NCBI GenBank assembly: GCA_002077065.1
Contig: NAJO01000031.1
Coordinates: forward strand, 248,001 to 312,000
Origin: Cryoendolithus antarcticus
Lineage: Eukaryota > Ascomycota > Dothideomycetes > Cladosporiales > Cladosporiaceae
Direction: 5' to 3'
Length of the DNA: 64,000 nt
The notes under the pieces were generated by a model. That model made no database searches. It worked only from the letters and a program-made list of their open reading frames with translations, and was not told the origin of the DNA. Each line of letters opens with the position of its first letter. Position 1 is the first letter of the stretch. The position numbers and the translations under genes are program-made. Positions 10,595 to 21,802 of the stretch are shown piece by piece.

Positions 10595-12259
10595 ATGAAG
10601 AGCAGTCTCACACGAACGGCAAGATCTATTCCTCGAGACTTCTCTCGCTGTACAGCTCGATGCACCCGGATCACCGGCGCAAGATGGAGCTCAACTTACG
10701 AAGACGGAGAACACAAGTGGTCCACGCCATTGGCTAAGCAGCTGGCTGAGGCGATTACAGTATGAGACTCGAGCACCTGAGACGGACCATAGCTGAGGCG
10801 AATACAGACCACCGGACCCATACCGGTCGCCTCGTTCATGCGACAGTGCCTCACGTCGGATCTGGGAGGCTACTACACATCAACATCTCCAACCACGAGT
10901 GACCAGTTTGGAAGTAAGGGCGACTTTGTCACCTCACCAGAGATCTCGCAAGTCTTCGGCGAGCTCATTGGCGTTTGGTTCGTCGCAGAATGGATCGCTC
11001 AAGGCAAGAAGAATGAGGGTGTGTACCTCATGGAGGTCGGTCCTGGAAGAGGCACACTCATGGACGACATGCTACGAACTGTCCGAAGCTTTCCGGATCT
11101 TGCGAAGGCGATCGAGGCGATTTACATGGTCGAGGCTAGTCCGCGATTGAGAAAAGCTCAGCACAAGCTTCTATGTGGCGACAATGCCATGGAAGAGACA
11201 AGTATGGGGTGGCAAAGCGTGAGCAAGCATTCGAATGAGCTAAAGATTATCTGGACTGAGGACGTGAGATTTGTGCCGAAAGATGGAAGCAAGACACCAT
11301 TCATCGTTGCTCACGAGTTCTTCGACGCACTACCTATACACGCTTTCCAAAGTGTACCACCAGCACCACAGCCCGAGAGCAGTGATGGAATCATACAAAC
11401 ACCTACCGGTCCGATCAAATCACAGCGCAGACTAGCACAAGCCTCACAGCAAGCTCAGTGGCGGGAGCTGTTGGTCTCGCCTAAGCCACCGCATCGACTA
11501 GAAGAGGGACAACCCGAATTCGAGTTGAGCCAGGCAAGAGCCTCAACTCCTCACTCCATGTATCTACCCGAGACTTCCTCTCGATATAGGGCTTTACAAT
11601 CGAAAGCAGACGCCACCGTTGAGATCAGTCCCGAAAGCCAAGCACATCTTCGTGACTTCGCAGAGCGCATTGGCGGCTCCAATCCCGTTACCGAAGTCCC
11701 GAAACCAGCCAGCATCCCAACACCTACTCGAACAGTTTCCTCCGGTCCAGCGCTAGAGCGTATCACCAAATACTCGCCCTCGGGTGCAGCCCTGATCATT
11801 GACTACGGCCCTGCTACCTCCGTCCCAGCAAACTCCCTTCGCGGCATCCGCTCGCACAAGCTTGTGTCGCCCTTTGAAGCACCTGGCACCACCGATCTCA
11901 GCGCAGATGTCGACTTCATCGCCCTCGCCGAGAGTGCTCTCAATGGGTCACCCGGAGTGGAAGCACATGGTCCTGTCGACCAGGCAAGGTTCCTGACTGC
12001 AATGGGGATACAGGAGCGTGCGACGCAACTGGTGAAACTAGCCGTGGACAAAGAGAGAGGTGGAAGTACAGGAAAGGAGAAGGGAGAGCTTACCGAGAAA
12101 GTCAAGGGGATCGAGAGCGGCTGGAAGAGACTCGTTGATAACGGATCGGAAGGAATGGGAAGCTTGTACAAAGTCCTGGCCATCGTGCCCTACAAGCCTG
12201 GTGAAGCTGGCGAACGGCGACGCCGACCAGTCGGTTTTGGTGGCGACATAAAGCTCTAA
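10595..12259 (+). CDS. Mitochondrial complex I assembly methyltransferase, NDUFAF7/MidA family (2 exons)
   Basis: Exons are 10595-10759 and 10808-12259, giving 538 aa. The N-terminus (MKSSLTRTARSIPRDFSR) is Arg/Ser-rich without acids, as in a mitochondrial presequence. The family core follows: SDLGGYYTS, GDFVTSPEISQVFGELIGVW, the SAM-binding motif EVGPGRGTLM near residue 130, and AHEFFDALPIHAFQ. NDUFAF7 dimethylates an arginine of the NDUFS2 subunit during complex I assembly; this is established for the family. A low-complexity insert near residues 255-370 is longer than in animal homologues. The stop lies 43 bp from the convergent GNAT gene. Confidence 0.88.
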
Positions 12260-12301
12260 TTTCTCTGAGACAGGGTCTATCTGAGTGCGGTGCGTCCACA
12301 A

Positions 12302-13026
12302 TCACGCTGCTGCACCCGAGGATTTCAGCTTCGCTTTCCGCAACATCGCTGTGAGGAAGTACTCGTCTGCGGTCAGATCGGACAAGTCCAGCGTCCCGAT
12401 AGCCTCGAAACCAGCCCTTTGGTACATCTGCCTCGCCACCGGCGTGGACTCGAGGTACACGTCTTGCCCATCCTCGTCTGCGAGCTCGAACTCTGCCGCT
12501 AGCAGCTTACCGGCAACACCCTTGCCCTGGAAATCCGGATGCACAGCCATTGACGGCACGTCTACGATAGGTCAGCTCCGCCAAGTACTCACTTCCATGG
12601 AATGCAAGACTCACACCACACCTGCTCCTTCCTCTCGCCAAGCACACTCCCCTTGAAACCCTTCATTCTTTCCTCCATGACATCCATGAAGGCCCGGTCC
12701 AAGAAAGACGGGATCTCGATGTCTCCATCACCGGCGTTCAGACTTGCCGCCCCAGCTTTCACGCTCTCGGGCGTGAAGATGCCACTGTAGCCTGCGATAC
12801 GACCAGTCTCGGAGTCGATGGCTTTGAACCAAAATTTGCCGGGCCCGTCGGCGCGAGCCTTGAATCGAGTTTGTCTCCATGCCTCGGATTCACGGGTTTG
12901 CTCTGGGGTGAAGGTGCGTGGGTCACCGATGCGGAGATTTAGGCCGTCAGTGAGGAAGGCAGCGGCGCCGATTGGGGTCAAGGCCTCGGCATCGGCGGAG
13001 GTGGCTTTGACTATTTCGAAGGGCAT
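12302..13026 (-). CDS. GNAT-family N-acetyltransferase (2 exons)
   Basis: Exons are 13026-12615 and 12561-12302; the intron has donor GTGAGT and acceptor CGTAG. The spliced product is 223 aa, or 243 aa from an in-frame ATG at 13086. I prefer 13026 because the protein then begins MPFEIVKATSADAEAL, a typical GNAT first strand and helix. The acetyl-CoA binding motif A is AVHPDFQGKGVAGKLLA, with the Q-x-x-G-x-A pattern. C-terminal YQRAGFEAIGTLDL fits the last strands. The substrate cannot be told from sequence; fungal proteins of this size and pattern are mostly annotated as general GNAT enzymes. Confidence 0.8.
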
Positions 13027-14127
13027 GACGGCGGGTTGTGTGAGATGGCCTTTAGTGGTGGTATTTAAGATGACTCGATTTGTCAAAACAGTCAGAGGAT
13101 GGTTTGGATGCTAAGAGCTAAGTGACTGAAGCATCTAAGTAGACGAAAATTGTAGACGGCATTCATATACATGTACAGATATGCACTCCATTCGGCTGCC
13201 TGTTTCTGCTACCATACGTAGCACTGCAACGTGACTCCACGTACTCCGTTGGGCTGAACGACTGTCGCCAGAACGTTCGCGCAATGCGGTGCAAACCTCG
13301 GATCCGGCGTTCGGAGTTCGATTCAGAAGCAAGATGTTGACGATTCCATCAACATCACCGTTCATCACTTCGTCTTTATTTCTGCGACCTTACGATCCGG
13401 CTCAGGTTAGACTTTTCAAGCAGCTGCATCAGCGCACTGTGCGACTGGCCCAGTGACGCGTGATACCACCGCCGTGTCGGCGCGTTCACGATCGCGACAT
13501 TCTGACGACCACTGACTGGGACCTACTCCACTTACTCGCAGCCTACGAGACCACCGCGCGACCATCGTAACGCTATAGGACTGCAACGGTCACCAGCACC
13601 GCAAAAGCTGCGTTGGCGTTTGTTGCTACTGCATTATGCAATCCGGCTTCAGCTCATCTACATGAGCGGCCAGGTATTCGGGACAGGCGAAGGGTCTTTG
13701 CAATAATCCAAACACCACGACATCGATACAGCTGCGCGTTGCTTAGGCTACGAAACTCCTCGGTTGACCACTCTTTATCCTCAGTATCGTCCAGCTGTCA
13801 CGTGACTTGAGCAATAAGGTTCGACGGTCGTGCCGAAACTGGAAGCGTTCTCGAGCGACCGTGACAACGACTATTCTGCTATTCGGTTGCTCAAATGGGA
13901 GGATGGAAAGGTAAATGAAGCGTCTGATGCGCGTCTCCTTCATAGACTCTTTTCCATTCCCAAGCTCTGATGCCAGATCATTCCAATCTCCGCACTCAAA
14001 GTCGCGTCAAGCAACACATCTTCTATTCCACTCGGATCCAGTCTCGAACAGACTTACTTGTCCTTCACACTAGTCCACTACCAGCAGCATCATTCGATCG
14101 CGTATAACACAACACCAGGCTGTCAGT
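13027..14127. other. Long intergenic region
   Basis: About 1.1 kb between the 5' end of the GNAT gene and the RING pseudogene. No reading frame with a recognisable domain was found. It contains the palindrome described at 13797-13806. Confidence 0.5.
13797..13806. promoter_or_regulatory. Palindrome GTCACGTGAC, bHLH-type site
   Basis: A perfect 10-bp palindrome with a CACGTG core, the binding class of Cbf1-like and other bHLH regulators. It lies about 320 bp before the RING pseudogene. Function is inferred only from the motif. Confidence 0.35.
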
Positions 14128-15048
14128 ATGTCGGCGTTCATGCCACTGCCGCGCCGTTCGGAACTCGTCCGCAGACCATACACCGTCGACATCTCCGACC
14201 TGTCACCCGACCACAGCGACTGAGCTCTATCTGCAGATCGCCGCTGACCGAGGAGCGCGGGCCAATTCTGCTTCATAGCACGCACGTCTTCTGCAAGGAA
14301 TGCATCTTGACGTGGTTCCAGCAAAGCCGGACTTGTCCGAACTGCAGACAGCCCGCATGGTCGCTACTCGATCGCGAGAGCCAACGCCTGTACCGCGTCG
14401 TCCGCCAGTACTTTAGCGTGGATCTGGATCATGTTGCTGACAACGTGCTTATCTTCGACGAAGATGTGATGCAAGTCAGACACGAACTTCATCTCCAGGC
14501 AATCGTCATCAAGAGCGCCATACGTGAGAAAGCAGAGAGAGGGTTAAGTGACAGCAATGGGAGGAACTGCAACGTGAGAAGTCATGGATCGACACTTGGC
14601 GCACAACTTTAGTGCAGTGGCGGAGCGAGATGTACAAGCATGCGCCCAACCGAGTGATCTGGTCTCCCATTCAGTCCGCGAGGATAGACCGCATTCAGGT
14701 AGCCAGCACAGACCCGTCAAGGTCCAATATAGTCACGCCTTGCGTGCGCTGGACACAGCTCTCCGCCATGCCAAAATAGAAAGGGATCCCAATATAGTGG
14801 TCACCGATCAGGTATTGTCGGTGCTCTCTCACCCGCTGAGATATGATGTCACGGGGACCCTGGAGAACGCTGTCCGCGAAGTCAACGGTAGACGTCTGAG
14901 TGCTTGGGAGCTCCATCAGCATATACAGCGACGCGTGGATGAGCAAATACCCAGGCTGCTCGGGAGGGTGGCGCAAGGGAGAGAGGAGGCACTTGTCATG
15001 CAAGGCTTCGTCGCCACAGCAGAAGTGCAAGAAGGTCAAGGATCCTAG
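14128..15048 (+). pseudogene. Degenerate RING-finger protein gene
   Basis: Coding-like sequence runs through three reading frames with no intron that joins them. It starts in one frame at an ATG at 14128 (MSAFMPLPRRSELVRRPYT), which hits TGA near 14221. A second frame carries the zinc-binding block HVFCKECILTWFQQ and TCPNC. A third gives WIDTWRTTLVQWRSEMYKH near 14590-14640. The fourth segment, LRHAKIERDPNIVVTDQVL and onward to 15048, is in the frame of the first. Two RING ligand positions expected to be Cys appear as Ser (SSIC and HSTH). Together this looks like a former RING E3 ligase gene with at least three frame breaks. A complex exon structure that I failed to see is the alternative. 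Confidence 0.6.
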
Positions 15049-15223
15049 CCAGGCTGAGGCGATAGTTGAGGCTCCAGAGCAGGTGGAATGCAAGAAGTGA
15101 AGCAATTGGAGTTCCAGAGAACAAGGACTCAGGCTTGATAAATTGGCCGCTCGGGATGCGTTCGTTAGAGCTTGTAACAGGCAATAGGCCGTTCGCGTAT
15201 TGCGCCATTTTTCACGTCCACCA

Positions 15224-15816
15224 CTACTTCTTGCTCTCTTCGTGATCAGGCTCTGTAGGCACCACATCATACCATCCTCCCACGATCTTCAGCTTCTCGT
15301 GATGCTCGCCATCCGTAGCTGCCATGCTCTCTACTATGTGTTCCTCGAATTCGGCAACCGAGTTGAAGACTTGGTCGCGCGGGAACTCCCCGTCACGCCG
15401 ATAGTGCGCCGTGCGATCTGTCGCAGCTTCTTGGCAGTATATGCAACCCAGGATCAGGTCTTTGTGATTGTCCAGCGCGTCCTGGGCAGCGCGCCGAAGT
15501 GTTTCGGGATCTGAAGTCCAGCCTGGTCTGGAACGAATCTAGCAATGGTTCAGTGACTTGCTCGGTGAAATCATCATGGCACAGGGCAACAGTTCACCTC
15601 CTGGGCTTCCGCAGTAAGTCGCTCCTGCGTCTTTTGACGCTCAGCTTCACCCCGTGCAACGGCTTTCGCAGACATGGCTTTGATGCTCTCCGCATATGCA
15701 CGTTGCTCTTCCTTGGGAGCACTTTTGAGAGCGTCCATAGTTTGCTGCCAAGTCTTCCGTTTAGGTGGTACTTGTACCTTAGGGAGCGGGCGGTCATCCT
15801 GAGGGTTTGGAGGCAT
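15224..15816 (-). CDS. Uncharacterised 177-aa protein (2 exons)
   Basis: Exons are 15816-15598 and 15538-15224 with a 59-bp phase-0 intron. The first exon encodes a Lys/Glu-rich, helical region (TWQQTMDALKSAPKEEQRAY, then EAERQKTQERLTAEAQE). The second has two close cysteines (LGCIYCQEA) and a run of charged residues (FNSVAEFEEHIVESM), ending DHEESKK. No signal peptide or membrane segment is present and I do not recognise a family. An upstream in-frame ATG at 15975 would add 53 Thr/Pro-rich residues that look untranslated. Confidence 0.6.
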
Positions 15817-16087
15817 GTTGATGTATGAGTATTGTGTCTGCGGTGGCGGGTGAGATGTAGTGAGTTTCCCTAGTCCCAGAGATGTTACAAATGTATGTGT
15901 GCAAGTGTAGGTGCAAGTGATGATATGATTTGAAAGGTGCGACCGCCGTGTCCAGAATCGTTTCAGATCATTCAAGTCAGACTTTACTGGCTAGATCATA
16001 GCACATCTCTTCACCTGCACATGGTGCACTAGGTGACTTTTCAACCTGGGCACAGGCTACCTTTCGAGTGCTTGCGGGATCGTGGCT

Positions 16088-17080
16088 TCATACGCCTGTC
16101 CCGAATCTTTCCCTCGCCAATCCTCTCAACATCTCCATGGTCTTATCCTCCTTCCGTCTGAACTCAGCCACCTTCTCCTCCCTTTCCACCGCCCTCGCTC
16201 TAAGCACCTCTTCTTTCCTGATCTCCCTCTCACTTTGCTTACGCTGATTCTTTTGCACCTCAGCTTTATACTCCTCCACTCCACTCGCGCCAAGAAGATC
16301 GCTTTCTGGGACTTCGGCTACTCCAGCATCTTTTGACTCGGCAAAAGTCTTGTTGGAGAAGGCTTGCTCTCGACGGTTTTCGATCTGGCGATCGCGGGTG
16401 CCTGCAGCAGCGCGAGGAGCAAGCTCATCGAGGCGAGATTGAGCATTTGAGCGCTCTTCTTTGCGCTCGAGCTTGCGCATGGTGTTTTGATGCTCGCGGT
16501 CGCCAGTTTCGAGCTCGCGTCGTAGCTGAAGTTCCTGTGTTGTTGGTGCTTGAGGTCCAGGACGTGACCCCGCTGGAAGTGAAGGACCGAATCCAGCATC
16601 ATCATCCTCTCCATCGTCGCTCTCCTCCTCCTGAGCGTCCGTCTTCGAGATCCTCGCAGTTTGCCGGTCGTCAGTCGTGTGCGGTCGAGCGTTTACACGC
16701 GATTCACTCCGCTCTTCCGCTGCATGTGCGTCTGCCCTCTCCTTGGTCTTAGGATCATACCAGCCTTCTGATAGCTCCCCTCGGTTCCACTTTCCCATGA
16801 AGCTTTTCCATCGTCCCTTCGCCTCAGTCTCGCTGAGACTGGACAGCTCAAGCTGCTTCTGCAAGTCCAGGTAGTCCGCGAACAGGGTCGAGTAGGCATC
16901 GGAGTCCCGTTTGCGGAGGTGCGACTGCCTGAAGGGTAGGGTAATGGCTACATTGATGTCATGGGATTTGACCTCGTTGCGGTGAGGAGAGCGTGAGCGG
17001 CGTCGCTTTGCTCTATGTTCTACTTTGTCTCGGTCATGTCGATGACGACTGCTTGAGTCTTTATGCAGAGTACTCTCCAT
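16088..17080 (-). CDS. RS-rich nuclear protein of the type annotated HEL117 in fungi
   Basis: One exon, 330 aa. The N-terminus is Arg/Ser/His-rich (HRAKRRRSRSPHRNEVKSH), typical of splicing-associated proteins. A conserved block follows near residues 48-110: LPFRQSHLRKRDSDAYSTLF, LDLQKQLEL, then GRWKSFMGKWNRGELSEGWY, which is the family signature. The middle has an acidic stretch (EEESDDGEDDDAGFG) and the C-terminal half is a long charged coiled coil ending MEMLRGLARERFG. Despite the HEL117 label used for similar proteins, no helicase motifs are present. A role in RNA processing is inference from composition. Confidence 0.7.
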   Translation of the reverse strand: MESTLHKDSSSRHRHDRDKVEHRAKRRRSRSPHRNEVKSHDINVAITLPFRQSHLRKRDSDAYSTLFADYLDLQKQLELSSLSETEAKGRWKSFMGKWNRGELSEGWYDPKTKERADAHAAEERSESRVNARPHTTDDRQTARISKTDAQEEESDDGEDDDAGFGPSLPAGSRPGPQAPTTQELQLRRELETGDREHQNTMRKLERKEERSNAQSRLDELAPRAAAGTRDRQIENRREQAFSNKTFAESKDAGVAEVPESDLLGASGVEEYKAEVQKNQRKQSEREIRKEEVLRARAVEREEKVAEFRRKEDKTMEMLRGLARERFGTGV

Positions 17081-17940
17081 ATCGCCAGAGCTGCACAGAA
17101 GAGCAATGTAGCAATGAAGACGAGGACAAAATGTAAACCTACCAAGACTTCACTCGCGCTGTGTAGTGGTTGAGACCCTGCCGGGTTGGTAGATCGTGTG
17201 CGACAAAATGTGTGCAGCCATACCGAGCGATGCAAAATCAGCTGGACTCGAGGAAAAACTTCATTCGAGTGAATCGTGGACTCACGGGGATTTGACTGCT
17301 TTTTATTAGCAGTTGCGAGAGTGATGGTACAATAGACTCGAACTTACACCCCGGACCATTCACAAACCGATCCCTTCAGGAGAGAATGCGAAGCGAATAT
17401 CATACCCCTAGACCATAAGCCCGTGATGGTGGGGTTGTCCACAATGTGTATATAAAGTCTTTTCTGTTGCCAAGTCCAAATTGTGGAGACGATCAGATGC
17501 CCAGCCAAAGTCTTTCTGAACGAAAAGATGGTTTGAATAGGATAGAAGGTAGAGGAAAGAAATGAAAGGGACCTAGTTGAGGGTGGCGGCCGTTGAAGGT
17601 GACGAGATCTTTGAGCCAGAGGTGGGACAGGGCTTCGTCGAGGCTGATGGGCGAACCCTACAACACGAGTCGGGCGAGACGATGTGTATGGCATCATGCA
17701 GTTTAAGCTATGATGTTGCGTCGTCGATGTGCATATCTTGATGATGTGTACTGTGGATGGTGAAACTGACGTTGAAAGAGACTCATGTTCACATGGTGTG
17801 CCTTCCTCTTCTTTCACGATCTGCTCGCGCGACGCGACTTCCCTCCGGAGGCAACGGAGCTTCGTCAGGCCGCATGCCAACAAACGCGTCCCGATCTGAG
17901 ATGCTCTTTTAGATTCACGATCTGTGATTGACGAGACTCG
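17081..17940. other. Intergenic region with a short kinase-like phrase
   Basis: About 860 bp upstream of the RS-rich gene and downstream of the cyclase gene, both on the minus strand. On the minus strand around 17570-17660 one frame reads ISLDEALSHLWLKDLV, preceded by a TTGTAG acceptor-like site. This resembles the last helix of protein kinases, but I could not build a gene around it. Confidence 0.3.
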
Positions 17941-19007
17941 CTAGAATATCGCCAACGCGTTGGGCGGACTAGCCACACCCCCAGGTACATTACATACCTC
18001 ACTCGTCAAAAAGAACTCCCACCTCCCCTCCTTCTTGCACACCTCCCCCAACTTCTCCAAATCAAACAACTCTCCAATTGGCATCCCCCAACCCCCCAGC
18101 ATGACTTCATGGCAACTCCACTCCTGCTGGGTAGGCCACGCCTCCCAACTCGGATGATCGCCCGCACAAGCGCTGAAATTGCTCCACATGAACTCCAGCA
18201 TCTCCTCGCTCTGCTCCACGCCTGCGAACTGCGGTTTCGGGTGTCGGTCACGCAGGGCGCTGATCTCGTCACGCGAAAGGGCGTTGTAGGCGGCCATGTA
18301 GCCGGAGCGGACGAAGAGGATGTCGCCGAACTTGATCTCAGTTCCTTGCGCTTTGGCGACGGCGCGGAGGTCAGAGACGGAGATTGAGGACGTCTTGAAC
18401 GCGTCATGAGACTTGTTGTTAGCGAGACGCCAGGAGTGGTAGTCGAGCAGGATGCCACGGCCTACGATGCCTTGCTCGCTCCAGGCGTGGACACCGTTTT
18501 GTGTTGTCTTTGGCTTGCCATTGGTGCCGTGGATGTCGTCTATAGTCACGCCGTTGTAGAACACTGCTTCTTTCTGGTAGCCGAAGTGGCGGAAGCCATC
18601 CCACTGGGAGGATGACTGCAGACGTGTAAGTAGAGTCCAAGGGTAGTCAATCACTGGTACTCACCTGCGTGTTGAACGTCCACACATCGTCGTTGACGAC
18701 GCGTGGTGCCTTGTGAATGATCTCTTTGTGGAATTCTTGACGGCCAAAGAAGGGTAGATCGCCCTGTGCATCAAGCGGCCAGTTCAGAGAGACGCGATCG
18801 CCAGCCTTAATCAGAGAAGCTGCGGATGCGACGATATCTTTGGTGAGGCGATTGAGCGTGCCGAGCTCGTCTTTCGAGCCATAGCTGCGTGAGAAGTATG
18901 AGGAGAGATAGAGGAATCACGCAGACTGCATCGACTTACAGGCCCCAAGCGTTGTGATGTGGACCCTTCTTGTCGAGCGGAAGCTCCGAGAACTTGGGAA
19001 TACTCAT
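17941..19007 (-). CDS. Cyclase-fold metal hydrolase (kynurenine formamidase-like superfamily, 3 exons)
   Basis: Exons are 19007-18940, 18884-18665 and 18615-17941, giving 320 aa with donors GTAAGT and GTGAGT. The protein begins MSIPKFSELPLDKKGPHHNA and shows GTLNRLT, WPLDAQGDLPFFGRQ, SSQWDGFRHFGYQ (the fungal form of the metal site), GRGILLDYH, FGDILFVRSGY and ACAGDHPSWEAW. These are landmarks of Pfam cyclase family PF04199. Related enzymes hydrolyse amides or lactones with a bound divalent metal. The substrate is unknown; fungal members form a large family. No signal peptide is seen. It is divergent from RCC1 across about 600 bp. Confidence 0.82.
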
Positions 19008-19616
19008 GATGTTGACCGTAATTCAGGAGATTTCAGTGTGGAAACAGAAACAGTGAAGGATGTAGAAGATGCTCTGCTTCTCTGAATGTATGGTGAAGGC
19101 AACATATACCTACCTAGTTGAGATCTTGCGGCTCCATCAATGCTGCAGAGAGGAGAATAGCTACAGCTTGACCTCGGTGTACAAAGGAGCGAGCTGGTGC
19201 GAGCAGACCTTGATGATAAAGTCGCATTGACTGAGTGTCGCGAGCAACACGTGTGCGATGAAGCTGTCTGGAACTCGTGGCGTGGATACTATCTACCAGT
19301 GAAAGTGGCAAGATCACATTATACGCCGACTCGAAGAAGTGAAGCAGGCGCTGCCATTCCGATCCGCCCAAAGGCGATCTCGGCTTTTGTTGTTAACTCC
19401 ATCGTACCTGAGCGGGAGTAGCCGCCAGCTGATGTTATTCATCACCAAGTCGAGTTCACCTTGACACGACCACTCACCCCAGCAGTACACTCAGCAACCC
19501 AAACAACAGACGCGACCATCGAGCATCATTATCTGAAGACCACCTTGAAATCACGCGCCTTGACGAGAAGAACCAATCTCAGAAGACATACAAATCTCAT
19601 CGAGAAGGCCGAAAAT
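19008..19616. other. Divergent intergenic region, cyclase / RCC1
   Basis: About 600 bp holding the promoters of two divergent genes. I see no further gene or strong motif. Confidence 0.45.
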
Positions 19617-21453
19617 ATGGCCACGAGAACCGAGACAAAGACTCAGAAGTCGGCGGGCAAGATTGCAGTGAGGACTAAGACAAAGATCCCAGGTGAGTTC
19701 ATATTCCCTGCAGCGCTCTGGCGGGCGCCTTTCGAGGCGCGAAGCATTCCCTAGCATCGTTATGGCCACCTCGAAGGTTGCGCGTTACCCTTTGCGGTAT
19801 CTTGACTCGAAGGGTCGCTTACATATTGCAGCAGAAACTGCCACGAAGAAGGCTACACATCCCAAGAAGGAGCCAGTCACCTCCACCACTGCTGGAAAGA
19901 AGCCGGCAGCTAAAGCTACGACGAAGAGCAAGCCTACTACCGCTGCCAATACTTCAGCGAAGCGCAAGGCGGCAGCAGCTCAGCCCAATGGCACTGCCAA
20001 GAAACAGAAAGTAGTTGCGACCACGAATGACAAGAAGCGGAAGACTCCAGACGAAGACGATGCGTCCCCAGCTCCGACCAGCAAGAAAGTCAAGACGGCC
20101 GCTAAAGGCGCCATCATTACGGAACCACCAACCGATCGCCTCAAGGTATTTGTCTTTGGCGAAGGCACAGCTGGCGAACTAGGTCTCGGTACAGCCAAGA
20201 AAGCAGTCGATGTCAAGCGACCGCGTCTCAACCCCAACCTCGATCCGCAGGTGGTCGGCGTAACACAGGTTGAAGCTGGTGGCATGCACGTCGTTGCTCT
20301 CACACACGACAACAAGGTCCTCACATGGGGTGTGAACGATCAGGGCGCGCTTGGACGCGATACTGAGTGGGACGGCGGTTTCAAGGATATGGACGCAGCG
20401 ATGAAAGAGTCAGATGGCTCGGATAGCGAGGAGGAAGAAGATGACAATGGCTTGAACCCGAAGGAATGCGTTCCTGGAGAAGTGGATTGGAGCTCTGTCG
20501 AGCTGCCTGAAGGCACGCGATTCGTCGATGTCACCGCGGGCGACAGCTGCTCTTTCGCTCTGACTGACGACGGTCACGTCTACGGCTGCGGTACGTTCCG
20601 TGGTAACGAAGGTGTTTTTGGCTTTGCGCAAGACGTTGAGATCGCCAAGCGACCGATCCTCATCGCAGGATTGAAGCACATCGTCAGCATCAAAGCTGGT
20701 GCCAACCACGCCCTTGCACTGGACAGCAACGGTGCCGTGTTCGCATGGGGTTCTGGACAGCAGATGCAACTCGGTCGACGCGTCGTCGAACGCACCAAGC
20801 TTGGTGGGTTGCAACCGCGCGAGTTTGGTCTGCCCAAAAGCAAGAAGGCCCACATCGTCGCGATCGGAACTGGTGGCTACCACTCCTTCGCCATTGCCAA
20901 CAATGGCGACGTATATTCCTGGGGTTTGAACTCATTCGGCCAAACCGGGCACACGGCTGGCGCGGGCGATGACGAAGCCGTGATCCTGAAGCCGACGGTT
21001 ATCCAAAGCCTACGTGGCAAGACCATCATCTCTCTCCACGGCGGCTCGCACCACAGTGTAGCCGCTACTGCCGACGGCGAATGTTTGATCTGGGGTCGCG
21101 TGGACGGACGACAGATGGGCATGAGCACAAGCACCATCAACGACCTGCCCGAGGACACAGTCATCAGAGACGACAAGAATGAGCCTCGTATTATTTCTGT
21201 GCCGACGGCCATCCCGACCATCGATGGCAAGGTCGCAGTCGTGGCTGCTATGTCGGATCACAACGTCGTTGTCACCGAGGCTGGGCGGGCTTACAGCTGG
21301 GGCTTCTCAGCGAACTACCAGACTGGCCAGGGCACTATCGACGATATCGTTGAAGCGACTATGATTGATAACACCGCTGTGCGGGATACGGTGCTCACGG
21401 GGGCAACGGCGGGAGGGCAGTTCTCTATTGTCACTGCAAAGGTGACGAACTAG
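19617..21453 (+). CDS. RCC1-type guanine nucleotide exchange factor for Ran (2 exons)
   Basis: Exons are 19617-19692 and 19832-21453; the 139-bp intron has a GTGAGT donor and TTGCAG acceptor. The product is 565 aa. The first 140 residues are Lys/Ala/Thr-rich (KKPAAKATTKSKP, KKQKVV) and hold nuclear localisation and chromatin-binding sequence. A seven-blade RCC1 propeller follows, with repeats such as KVFVFGEGTAGELGLGT, KVLTWGVNDQGALGRD, AVFAWGSGQQMQLGRR, DVYSWGLNSFGQTGHT and RAYSWGFSANYQTGQG. An acidic insert SDGSDSEEEEDDN sits between blades. RCC1 loads GTP onto Ran at chromatin and so drives nuclear transport and spindle assembly. Length and blade order match fungal Srm1/Pim1 proteins. Confidence 0.9.
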
Positions 21454-21802
21454 CTGAAGACTACCGAAAGACATGGGTGAAGGAAAAATCAGACTGGAGA
21501 TTGAGATAGATGAGGAGCAGGTGATGGCGAATGCACTTCTTGCGACTGGCATATCGATGGAAATCTTGGATCTTTGCATGGGGTGTGCCCCGTTTGCGCA
21601 AAGAAGCGCAATGTAATAGTAGTGTACTGAGTAGACTGAAAACGCGTTTGCTTCATCACCTCGACATTGTACTCGACCTGTGCAATTCTCGTAGCTGCAT
21701 CTATGTACATGCGTAAGCCGTCTATATGTGTCCCCATAACGCCGCGCTAAATGTTCATCATATCGGTATTCTGCCGTGAGTTCCTGTCGGTCGTCAATAA
21801 TG
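21454..21802. other. Convergent intergenic region, RCC1 / MFS
   Basis: About 350 bp between two stop codons; 3' untranslated sequence and terminators are expected. No gene seen. Confidence 0.45.

Noticed and set aside
13290..13340. GTTCGATTC resembling a tRNA T-loop
   Set aside because: The flanking bases do not form a T-stem, and no acceptor or anticodon arms are present.
14128..15048. RING gene as a normal multi-exon gene
   Set aside because: No GT..AG pair of reasonable length joins the frames in phase, and two zinc ligands are changed.
17344..17883. 180-codon minus-strand open frame upstream of the RS-rich gene
   Set aside because: Composition is irregular with no domain or start context; only a short phrase in another frame looked protein-like.
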